DNA of 26,494 bases from an uncultured Oscillospiraceae bacterium (GTDB lineage: Bacteria > Bacillota > Clostridia > Oscillospirales > Oscillospiraceae): the NCBI GenBank assembly GCA_934589065.1, contig CAKTNN010000030.1, positions 1-26,494 of the forward strand, read 5' to 3'. The stretch's first letter is position 1, and each line of letters begins with the position of its first letter. Made by a program: the position numbers and the translations under genes. Below are positions 1 to 6,092 of the stretch, piece after piece. The notes beneath the pieces were generated by a model. It did no database searches, was not told where the DNA came from, and worked only from the letters and a program-made list of their open reading frames with translations.

Positions 1-6
1 ATTTAT

Positions 7-35
7 TTGCTTTTTTCTGCAAAAGTTGGTATACT
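7..35 (+). promoter_or_regulatory. Sigma-A-type promoter of the NusG-domain-II gene
   Basis: TTGCTT at 7-12 and TATACT at 30-35 are separated by 17 bases. The start codon at 59 follows about 17 bases after the expected transcription start, with AAGGAG at 49-54 between them. Confidence 0.6.
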
Positions 36-58
36 AAAGAAAAAAGCAAGGAGCAGGT

Positions 59-418
59 ATGAAGACAAAGTATTGGGTGATTCTGATTGCAGCGGTTCTG
101 GCGGTGTGCCTGGGGCTGAGCGCCTATTTTCTGCTGCCGAAGGAAGAAAAAAGCTATGTTACCGTGGTGCAGGACGGAAAAGTGACCATGGTGCTGGATT
201 TATCCGAAGACCGAACGATGACATTGACGGGGGAAAACGGCGGTACCAACGTGATTGATGTGCACGGCGGAAAGGTGGCGGTCATTGAGGCCAGCTGCCC
301 GGATCATATTTGTATGGCAATGGGCTATTGCAGCAGCGGCGCGCCCATTGCGTGCCTGCCCAATGGACTGATTTTAACCTTTTCTGATGTTCCGGGAATC
401 GATGGGGCAGCAGGCTAG
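59..418 (+). CDS. NusG domain II-containing membrane-anchored protein
   Basis: This 119-residue protein has one N-terminal membrane segment (about residues 5-26) and then a small beta-rich domain of the NusG domain II (DUF1312) type. The recognisable part is the C-terminal half, with ASCPDHIC around residues 78-85 followed by an ACLPNGL segment and a GIDGAAG end, which is characteristic of stand-alone members in Clostridia. Four cysteines lie in this half and could form disulfides or bind a ligand outside the membrane. Despite the name, these proteins are not the transcription factor NusG: they have no NGN or KOW domain. In other Firmicutes such genes often sit beside Gx-type heptaprenyl-diphosphate-synthase-component or ApbE-like genes; here the upstream neighbour is out of view and the downstream unit has its own promoter. 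Biochemical role is unknown. The start is set by AAGGAG five bases upstream of ATG. Confidence 0.85.
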   Translation: MKTKYWVILIAAVLAVCLGLSAYFLLPKEEKSYVTVVQDGKVTMVLDLSEDRTMTLTGENGGTNVIDVHGGKVAVIEASCPDHICMAMGYCSSGAPIACLPNGLILTFSDVPGIDGAAG

Positions 419-440
419 GAAAATTACCAGGATTTACAGC

Positions 441-469
441 TTGAAAAAGAATTACATTTAGGTTACAAT
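441..469 (+). promoter_or_regulatory. Promoter of the small-peptide transcription unit
   Basis: TTGAAA at 441-446 and TACAAT at 464-469 are separated by exactly 17 bases, 5/6 matches in each box. The predicted start near 476 leaves a leader of about 40 bases that contains a small hairpin (CTCG/CGAG around an AGAGA loop). Confidence 0.7.
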
Positions 470-514
470 GCACTTGTCCTCGAGAGACGAGACCAAAACA
501 AGGAGGCCAAGATA

Positions 515-577
515 ATGCGTTTCAATTTCTGCAATATCTGGCAGATTCTGTGCCAGATTGGCGGTTTCGGCTGCTAA
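515..577 (+). CDS. 20-residue cysteine-containing peptide (hypothetical)
   Basis: A short open frame begins at an ATG preceded by AAGGAGG (500-506) with 8-base spacing and ends at TAA 575-577. The product is 20 residues, hydrophobic and aromatic, with cysteines at 6, 13 and 20, that is, exactly seven residues apart, the last being the C-terminal residue. It has its own near-consensus promoter (441-469) and its own strong intrinsic terminator (590-618), so the whole roughly 140-base transcript appears to serve this frame. I do not recognise the family. Possibilities are a secreted or membrane-active peptide, a signalling-peptide precursor, or a small RNA whose frame is incidental. The ideal ribosome site favours translation. 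No processing enzyme or transporter lies next to it: NusG-II is upstream and birA downstream. Confidence 0.5.
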   Translation: MRFNFCNIWQILCQIGGFGC

Positions 578-589
578 AATAGGAAATAT

Positions 590-618
590 GCGCCCCGGGA
601 AACCGGGGCGCTCTTTTT
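590..618 (+). terminator. Intrinsic terminator after the small-peptide gene
   Basis: A 9-bp perfect GC-rich stem (590-598 with 603-611) with a GAAA tetraloop is followed by TCTTTTT. It begins 12 bases after the peptide stop codon. Confidence 0.92.
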
Positions 619-627
619 ATAAAACAG

Positions 628-658
628 CCGTAAACCTTTAAAAATGAATGGTTGACAA
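628..658. promoter_or_regulatory. Candidate BirA (biotin) operator
   Basis: CCGTAAACC (628-636) and GGTTGACAA (650-658) form an imperfect inverted repeat resembling the known BirA consensus TTGTAAACC-N-GGTTTACAA (7/9 and 8/9 matches). The right half contains the -35 box of the birA promoter, so bound BirA would block RNA polymerase. The spacer is 13 bases, slightly shorter than the 14-16 usually reported, which lowers confidence. BirA here keeps its N-terminal HTH, which fits autoregulation. Confidence 0.5.
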
Positions 659-680
659 CTACCGATTCTCATGTTACCAT
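652..680 (+). promoter_or_regulatory. Promoter of birA-bioY
   Basis: A perfect TTGACA (652-657) lies 17 bases upstream of TACCAT (675-680), which carries an extended -10 TGT (672-674). Its -35 box lies within the candidate BirA operator. Confidence 0.6.
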
Positions 681-705
681 GCACCCGGAAACAGGAGGAA
701 AAATC

Positions 706-1656
706 ATGACAACAAAGGATCGGGTGCTGACCCTTTTGGCAGCCTGCAAGGGCTCCTTTTTATCCGGGGAGGAGCTGGCCCAGAGCCTGCAGCTTTCCCG
801 GGCGGCGGTGTGGAAGGCGGTGGGCTCGCTGAAAGAGCAGGGCTTTCCCATTGAAACCCAGCCGGGGAAGGGCTACTGCCTGTCCTCCTGCGGAGATATT
901 CTCACGAGAGGCGGCATCGAAAGCCGTTTGGAGGCGGGAAACCGCTGGTCGCTCCAGGTGCTGGGGGATGTCACCTCTACCAATGCCCTCCTGCGGCAGC
1001 AAGCGATGGCAGGAGCGCCGGATGGCGCGGTGCTGGCGGCGGGAAGCCAGAGCCTGGGCCGGGGACGGCTGGGCCGGAGCTTCTTTTCCCCGGCGGATAC
1101 GGGGGTATACCTCAGCGTTCTCATCCGGCGGGACTGGGGCGCGGAGGAAAGCCGCAGGCTCACCACCATGGCGGCTTTGGCTGCCTGCCGGGCGGTAAGC
1201 CGGGTTTCCGGGAAAGAGGCCGGAATCAAATGGGTAAACGATGTATTCCTGAATGGCAAAAAGGTCTGCGGTATTCTGACGGAGGCGGCCTTCTCTCTGG
1301 AGGACGGAAGGCTGGACTATGCCGTGGTGGGGGCGGGCTTCAATGCCTACGCACCCCGGGAAGGCTTCCCGGAGGAACTGCGGGAGATTGCCGGGCCGGT
1401 ATTTGATGCGACCCAGGAAGAGGGTCGAAACCGGCTGGCGGCGGCATTTCTAAATGAGCTGGCATCGCTGCTGGCAGGCCCGGAGGGCTATTTGGCAGAC
1501 TACCGGGCACACAGTCTGGTGCTGGGAAAGGAAATCCTGGCAGGGGACAGAAAAGCCACGGCCCTGGAGCTGGATGACAGCTGCGGCCTTGTGGTAGAGT
1601 ATGAAGACGGCAGAGTGGAAACCCTGCGGGCCGGAGAAATTCGTATTAAAATGTGA
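706..1656 (+). CDS. birA: Bifunctional biotin-[acetyl-CoA-carboxylase] ligase / biotin repressor BirA
   Basis: This cytoplasmic 316-residue protein activates biotin as biotinyl-AMP and transfers it to the carrier lysine of biotin-dependent carboxylases. Residues 1-60 form a winged-helix DNA-binding domain (RVLTLL...LSRAAVWKAVGSL), so it is the repressor-capable class. The catalytic domain has the biotin/ATP loop GRGRLGR at 118-124 (canonical GRGRRGR), the KWVND motif, KVCGILTE and GAGFN. The C-terminal small barrel ends in GEIRIKM. The start at 706 is chosen because AGGAGG lies at 693-698; an upstream in-frame TTG at 652 is inside the promoter. bioY follows after 62 bases without a terminator, so ligase/repressor and biotin importer are probably co-transcribed and controlled by biotin through the operator at 628-658. 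Confidence 0.95.
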   Translation: MTTKDRVLTLLAACKGSFLSGEELAQSLQLSRAAVWKAVGSLKEQGFPIETQPGKGYCLSSCGDILTRGGIESRLEAGNRWSLQVLGDVTSTNALLRQQAMAGAPDGAVLAAGSQSLGRGRLGRSFFSPADTGVYLSVLIRRDWGAEESRRLTTMAALAACRAVSRVSGKEAGIKWVNDVFLNGKKVCGILTEAAFSLEDGRLDYAVVGAGFNAYAPREGFPEELREIAGPVFDATQEEGRNRLAAAFLNELASLLAGPEGYLADYRAHSLVLGKEILAGDRKATALELDDSCGLVVEYEDGRVETLRAGEIRIKM

Positions 1657-1718
1657 GCGGCAGGAGGCCTGCCAGAGAAAGACCGCTGCTGCCGCTCCAA
1701 AATATAGGAGGAAAGAAA

Positions 1719-2261
1719 ATGGAAAAGAAGAAACTGACCACAAAGGATATGGTGTATATTGCCATGTTCGCCTGCCTGATGGCAATCTGCGCCTGGATTT
1801 CCATCCCGGGGCAGATCCCCTTCACCTTGCAGACCATGGGCGTATTCCTGGCAGTGGGACTGCTGGGAGGCAGAAGAGGCACACTGGCGATCCTGGTGTA
1901 TGTACTGATGGGCGCCATCGGACTGCCCGTATTTTCCGGATTTGCCGGGGGCTTTGGCAAGCTCCTGGGAGCCACCGGCGGCTATATTGTGGGATTTTTG
2001 TTCTCGGCCCTCATTATGTGGGCGATGGAAGCCATCCCCGGGAAGAAAAAGTGGGTGCTGCCCCTTTCCATGGTGCTGGGCCTGCTGGCCTGCTATGCCT
2101 TTGGCACGGCCTGGTTCCTGGTGGTGTATACCAAGTCCAAGGGAGCAATCTCCCTGGCGGCGGTGCTGGGTATGTGCGTTATTCCCTACATCATTCCCGA
2201 TGCCATTAAAATCGCCTGCGCGCTGGTGCTGACGAAGATCCTGAAGCCGTTTGTAAAGTAA
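1719..2261 (+). CDS. bioY: Biotin transporter BioY (ECF S component)
   Basis: This 180-residue protein is the membrane-embedded substrate-binding subunit for biotin uptake, working with a shared ECF energising module (EcfA/A'/T) encoded elsewhere. About six hydrophobic segments are visible. The family signature is clear: IPFTLQTMGVFLAVGLLGGRR in the N-terminal third, then GLPVFSGFAGGFGKLLG followed by TGGYIVGF. Length is typical of BioY. The start at 1719 has GGAGG at 1707-1711; an in-frame ATG at 1653 overlaps the end of birA and lacks a ribosome site. Its place behind birA, with a candidate BirA operator at the operon promoter, fits biotin-repressed uptake. No biotin synthesis genes are in the window. 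Confidence 0.94.
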   Translation: MEKKKLTTKDMVYIAMFACLMAICAWISIPGQIPFTLQTMGVFLAVGLLGGRRGTLAILVYVLMGAIGLPVFSGFAGGFGKLLGATGGYIVGFLFSALIMWAMEAIPGKKKWVLPLSMVLGLLACYAFGTAWFLVVYTKSKGAISLAAVLGMCVIPYIIPDAIKIACALVLTKILKPFVK

Positions 2262-2278
2262 CGGTTTTGCAAAACGAA

Positions 2279-2329
2279 AAAAGCCATCCTTTCTGCCCCA
2301 TTGGGGGACTCGGAAAGGATGGCTTTTAT
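2279..2329. terminator. Bidirectional terminator between bioY and the convergent oxidoreductase gene
   Basis: A perfect 15-bp stem (2279-2293 with 2313-2327) has an A-run on the left and a T-run on the right, so it can stop transcription from both sides. Inside the loop a second CCCC/GGGG hairpin is present. The two flanking genes converge on it. Confidence 0.92.
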
Positions 2330-2352
2330 TATGCTTTGAAAGGCGCGCGCAG

Positions 2353-3366
2353 TCAGACTCTGACGCAGCTGCGGTCGATTTCGCTGAGTTTATGTACGCC
2401 GCACATCTGCATGGTATCTGCCAGCTCTGCACGGAGCTTGTCGGCGTAGACCTTTGCACCCTCTGCGCCGCCGCCGTAGACTGCGCAGACGAAGGGGCGG
2501 GCGATGACCACGGCCTGTGCGCCCAGAGCCAGGGCCCGGAATACATCCGTGCCGCTGCGAATGCCGCCGTCCACCAAAACGGGAACCCGGCCTCCTACGG
2601 CTTCTACGATTTCCGGCAGGACTTCTGCGGTGGCGGCGCAGCCATCCAGCACCCGTCCGCCGTGGTTGGATACCAGAATGGCATCTGCACCGGCTTCCAG
2701 AGATTTAAGGGCGCCTTTTACGGTCATAACGCCCTTGACGATAAAGGGCAGACCTGCAATTTCCCTGATTTCCCGCAGCTGCTCCACGGTTTTGCTTCCG
2801 GCGGGAGGCTCCATGCCCCGCAGGAAGGGTAGACCGGCAGCGTCTACGTCCATGGCAACGGCGAAAGCACCGCTTTCCTTGACCATTGCCATCTTTTCCC
2901 GAATCAGCTCCAGATTCCAGGGCTTTACGGTGGGCACGCCGCAGCCGCCAACCTCGCCAATGGCCTTGGTTGCCTGCACCATCACGTTGGCGTCCAGACC
3001 GTCGCCGGTAAAGGCGGCAATTCCGGCGCTGGCGCAGCCGCTGACCAGGGCGGCATTGTAGCTCTGGTCATTGTATAGGTCGCTGTAGTGCATGGTCACT
3101 GCGCCCACAGGGCCCGCAAAAATGGGGGCGGCAAAGGAACGGCCAAAGAGGGTGTAGCTTGTATCGGCATCGCCGCAGGGGCAGAGGGTATCCATATTAA
3201 CCCGGATACGCTGCCACATCTCGTAGTTGCGGATTGCGGTATCGCCGACGCCCTTGGCACCGGGGCCGGGTACGGTATTGCGGCAGGCAACGCCATTGCA
3301 CACAGGGCAGGCCTTGCACTTGCCCATGTTGCCTCTGGCCTGGGCCATCACCTCATTATAATTCAT
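2353..3366 (-). CDS. FMN-dependent alpha-hydroxy-acid dehydrogenase/oxidase family protein
   Basis: This 337-residue TIM-barrel flavoprotein belongs to the lactate oxidase / glycolate oxidase / L-lactate dehydrogenase superfamily. The C-terminal half carries the FMN site and catalytic base: FIVKGVMT (conserved Lys), SNHGGRVLDG (His base and Arg), and VLVDGGIRSGTDVFRALALGA (phosphate-binding Gly-rich strand). The N terminus has a Cys cluster C17-x2-C20-x2-C23-x4-C28 followed by CPCG near residue 63, a feature of the clostridial subfamily and not of classical lactate oxidase; a metal or Fe-S role is possible but unproven. Substrate is unknown. The start at 3366 is preferred because an AAAGGA-type site lies upstream; ATG at 3381 abuts that site directly. 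It stands alone on the minus strand, convergent with bioY. Confidence 0.88.
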   Translation of the reverse strand: MNYNEVMAQARGNMGKCKACPVCNGVACRNTVPGPGAKGVGDTAIRNYEMWQRIRVNMDTLCPCGDADTSYTLFGRSFAAPIFAGPVGAVTMHYSDLYNDQSYNAALVSGCASAGIAAFTGDGLDANVMVQATKAIGEVGGCGVPTVKPWNLELIREKMAMVKESGAFAVAMDVDAAGLPFLRGMEPPAGSKTVEQLREIREIAGLPFIVKGVMTVKGALKSLEAGADAILVSNHGGRVLDGCAATAEVLPEIVEAVGGRVPVLVDGGIRSGTDVFRALALGAQAVVIARPFVCAVYGGGAEGAKVYADKLRAELADTMQMCGVHKLSEIDRSCVRV

Positions 3367-3401
3367 TGGTGGAAACACCATCCTTTCTGTTTACAGTCTT
3401 C

Positions 3402-3430
3402 ACTATAACACAGGAAAGGGAAAAAGTACA
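3402..3430 (-). promoter_or_regulatory. Possible extended -10 promoter of the alpha-hydroxy-acid dehydrogenase gene
   Basis: On the minus strand TATAGT (3407-3402) is preceded by TGT, an extended -10 element. The sequence 17 bases upstream (TGTACT, 3430-3425) is a poor -35 match. Confidence 0.4.
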
Positions 3431-3557
3431 CATTCTTTTCGGAATTTGTGCAGGATGGATAAGAGAAAATAAAGAAGCTTGTGTTTCATTGAATGAAGAA
3501 GCATTGGACAGTATCACATATTTTGAAATGAAAAGTAATAAAATTTTGTTTTATGTG

Positions 3558-3585
3558 TTGCTTTTTCCGTGAGGGGCGTTATAAT
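3558..3585 (+). promoter_or_regulatory. Promoter of the diguanylate cyclase gene
   Basis: TTGCTT (3558-3563) and a perfect TATAAT (3580-3585) are separated by 16 bases. The start codon at 3615 follows AAAGGAGG at 3599-3606. Confidence 0.65.
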
Positions 3586-3614
3586 GAAAGAAATGCTCCA
3601 AAGGAGGAAGGCAA

Positions 3615-5201
3615 ATGCAGAAGCAATTCGTCCGGCGCTTGCTGGCAATTTTCCTGCTTGTGATTTTCCTCATGAGCTGTGCGGATTTCTATCTCGTTTC
3701 CAGGCTGCTGCGGCGGCAGGCGGTCAGCCATGCCCGGAGTGCCTCCGATCGGATCCATTCCGTGCTGAAGGCCAACGAAGAGGAGCTGAAGGTTCTCAAA
3801 GAGAGCCTGGATGAAGACTATTTGACCCGATGTCACGCGCTGGCCTACATCATTGCTCAGCACCCGGGAATCCTCCTGAACCGCAGTGAAATGGAAAAGG
3901 TGCGGGATCTGCTGGGGGTGGACGAATTCCACGTGGTGGATGCCCACGGCTTCCTGCGTTGGGGCACCGAACCCAGGTACTATAATATGGATTTTGATGA
4001 TGCGGATCAGACCCGGGAGTTTTTGCAGATTCTGGATGACCCGGAGCTTACCATTATCCAGGAAATCCAGCCAAACGGGACGACCCAGGAGATTTCCCAG
4101 TATATTGCCGTCGCCAGGGAAGACGCTCCGGGCATTGTGCAGATCGGGCTGAAGCCACAACGGTATCTGGACGCGGCGGCAAGAAACGAGATATCCTATA
4201 TTCTGGAGCACACCATTGCAGCGGATGGAGAGTTTATTTTTACCGCCAGTGCACAGTCCGGGCAGATTACCGGCACTTCCGACGGCACCCTCCTGGAGAA
4301 AACCGTTGGGGATATGGGCCTGACGGAAGACTATGCGAATGTTTTCTATGAGGGCCGCTTTACAAGCTTGGCAGGGCAGCAGGTCTTTTTGGTGACCGAG
4401 CAGATGGAAGACTACGTGATTGGCGTGGCGGTGGACAGCCACAGCATTTTCAGTGAAATGTGGCGGGAGGTCTTTACCATGGTGGCCTGTTTGCTGCTGC
4501 TGAGCATTTCCGCCATTGCCGCCATCAGCCTGATGGTCAGCCGGAGCATTACCAGGGGCGTTTACAGCATTGTGGACGGAATGAACAAGATCCGCCAGGG
4601 AGACCTGAATACGGTGGTGCGGGTGGATTCCAGCCCCGAATTCCGGGCTCTTAGTGACGGCATCAACCAAATGGTCAGTCAGATCATCCGGGAACGGGAC
4701 TACGATGCCCTTACCGGTCTGCGCAGTCGGCGCAGCTTTGAAAAGACGGTGAACCTTGCCATGCAGTCCCGGTGCAGCGTCGCCTTTTTTATGATGGATC
4801 TGGATAATTTTAAGAACATCAACGATAGCTTTGGGCACGCCTTTGGGGATACCTACCTGCGGGAGCTGGCCCGCCGGCTGGAGGCCGTGTTTGCCCCTGA
4901 GTGCATTTTGGGCCGCCGCTCCGGCGACGAATTCTATATCTGCTGGCCCGGCTGCAGGGGACTGGAGGAGGCGGAGGATAGAATCCGGCAGCTGTATGCT
5001 TCCCTGGAAGAACAAACCCTGATGGCCCCGGACGGAAACGAACTGGTGATTCACATCACAGTGGGGGTTACGGTTCGCCCGGGCTCTGATTTGCTGGACT
5101 ATGACGCCCTGGTCAGCGAGGCAGATATTTTGCTGTATCAGGCAAAAGAGAAAAACAAGGGCAGATATCTGGCAAAGAGCGAATTGCAGCAAAGCCCATA
5201 A
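3615..5201 (+). CDS. Membrane-bound sensor diguanylate cyclase (Cache-like/HAMP/GGDEF)
   Basis: This 528-residue protein is predicted to make cyclic di-GMP from two GTP in response to an outside signal. It has a first membrane helix (about 8-29), an extracytoplasmic sensor of roughly 250 residues resembling a double Cache domain (ligand unknown), a second membrane helix (286-308), a HAMP-like linker (309-360) and a GGDEF domain (362-522). The active-site signature reads SGDEF (436-440), with Ser in the first Gly position, a substitution found in many active cyclases. DLDNFKNIND (395-404) supplies the metal-binding Asp. The usual inhibitory RxxD site just upstream is absent (PECILGRR instead), so product feedback inhibition may be lacking. 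It is monocistronic between its own promoter and a strong hairpin structure. No c-di-GMP phosphodiesterase or receptor gene is in the window. Confidence 0.92.
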   Translation: MQKQFVRRLLAIFLLVIFLMSCADFYLVSRLLRRQAVSHARSASDRIHSVLKANEEELKVLKESLDEDYLTRCHALAYIIAQHPGILLNRSEMEKVRDLLGVDEFHVVDAHGFLRWGTEPRYYNMDFDDADQTREFLQILDDPELTIIQEIQPNGTTQEISQYIAVAREDAPGIVQIGLKPQRYLDAAARNEISYILEHTIAADGEFIFTASAQSGQITGTSDGTLLEKTVGDMGLTEDYANVFYEGRFTSLAGQQVFLVTEQMEDYVIGVAVDSHSIFSEMWREVFTMVACLLLLSISAIAAISLMVSRSITRGVYSIVDGMNKIRQGDLNTVVRVDSSPEFRALSDGINQMVSQIIRERDYDALTGLRSRRSFEKTVNLAMQSRCSVAFFMMDLDNFKNINDSFGHAFGDTYLRELARRLEAVFAPECILGRRSGDEFYICWPGCRGLEEAEDRIRQLYASLEEQTLMAPDGNELVIHITVGVTVRPGSDLLDYDALVSEADILLYQAKEKNKGRYLAKSELQQSP

Positions 5202-5211
5202 ACAACAAATA

Positions 5212-5313
5212 CAAAGGGACTGTTAAAAACGTTCCGTCAAAGAAATTCCCGAACCGGAGAAGATCCTCGGTTCGGGAAAGTAATGACGCGCGTTTAACAG
5301 TCCTTTGTTTTTT
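5212..5313. repeat. Nested ~100-bp inverted repeat acting as terminator between convergent genes
   Basis: Three co-axial stems are visible: an outer arm pair 5212-5231 / 5291-5307 (CAAAGG-ACTGTTAAA...CG with its complement), a middle CGTCA/TGACG pair (5235-5239 / 5284-5288), and an inner perfect 11-bp stem 5246-5256 / 5268-5278. TTTTTT follows at 5308-5313, so it should terminate the cyclase transcript. The outer ends resemble the CTGTTAGAAAA-CG ends seen at 16213 and 23876, so it may be a small palindromic repeat element co-opted as a terminator. Confidence 0.75.
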
Positions 5314-5321
5314 GAATCCCG

Positions 5322-6092
5322 TCATGCCTGGCGGTATTCGTAGTACTGGTAGTTGGAGAAGGCGGCGGTGCGGCTTGTCATGGCGGCATAGCACTGCTCC
5401 CGGAGCTTTTTCTTCCGCTGGGGAAGAGAAAGACTCATATCGGGGTAGAAGGGCCCATCCAGATAGGTCACTACCTGGGGACGCCGCCGGGTTAAACACC
5501 TGCGATAGCAGCTGGTCATGGCATACACCGGTGCGCCGTCCCGGGCCGGATAACCGAAGGAGGCCTCCGGGAAGGGGCGAATGCCGGTGTAGTAGGGCCA
5601 GATATGGGCCTCCGGGTAAATGGCGATCAGATTTCCCTGGGAAATACGCCGGTGGATGCACCGGGCCATTTCCTGACTTTGGGCCAGGGTAGCGCCCAGG
5701 GGAATCGCTCCCAGCATCTGCACCAGATTGCGGATTCCGGGGATGGACAGGGCATCCGGGCCCACGACAATATACCCCCGCCCCTTCTGCCGCAACTGGC
5801 AGGGGAGAAAGGCATCCATCCCCTTTTGGGTGTGGTTGGCGTAGACATAGATGCCCTGCCCCCGGGTTTCCCCAAGACAGGCCCTGTTTTCAAATCGCTG
5901 GCGGCACCATAGCTTCCGGAACAGAAAGGCAATGGGCCGGGCCAGAAGCCGGTAGACAAACCAGGCGGCTGCCCGCCAGAAGGGGTTTTGGGGAATGAAC
6001 TGAAAATCCTCCGGCAGTGCCTTGGTATCGATGTGGGTTCCGGCGAAATCATCGTGGAGGGGATCATGGTAAAGAACTATTTTTCTGGGCAT
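5322..6092 (-). CDS. Lysophospholipid acyltransferase-like (PlsC superfamily) protein
   Basis: This 256-residue protein likely transfers an acyl chain to a lipid or glycolipid acceptor at the inner membrane face. A hydrophobic stretch near 36-60 precedes the domain. The catalytic motif appears as NHTQKGMD (His87, Asp93), one residue longer than the canonical H-x4-D. The acceptor/phosphate motif is IYPEAHIWPY (158-167) in place of the usual EGTR, followed by a PFPEASFGYP block, as in a divergent clostridial branch of the family. The start at 6092 has AGGAAA just upstream and overlaps the end of the glycosyltransferase gene by 16 bases, so the two are translationally linked. A glycosyltransferase plus acyltransferase pair suggests synthesis of an acylated glycolipid. 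Substrates are not deducible. Confidence 0.82.
   Translation of the reverse strand: MPRKIVLYHDPLHDDFAGTHIDTKALPEDFQFIPQNPFWRAAAWFVYRLLARPIAFLFRKLWCRQRFENRACLGETRGQGIYVYANHTQKGMDAFLPCQLRQKGRGYIVVGPDALSIPGIRNLVQMLGAIPLGATLAQSQEMARCIHRRISQGNLIAIYPEAHIWPYYTGIRPFPEASFGYPARDGAPVYAMTSCYRRCLTRRRPQVVTYLDGPFYPDMSLSLPQRKKKLREQCYAAMTSRTAAFSNYQYYEYRQA

Noticed and set aside
3579..5192. 537-codon minus-strand frame opposite the diguanylate cyclase
   Set aside because: The plus-strand gene has promoter, ribosome site and clear domains; the antisense frame has none.
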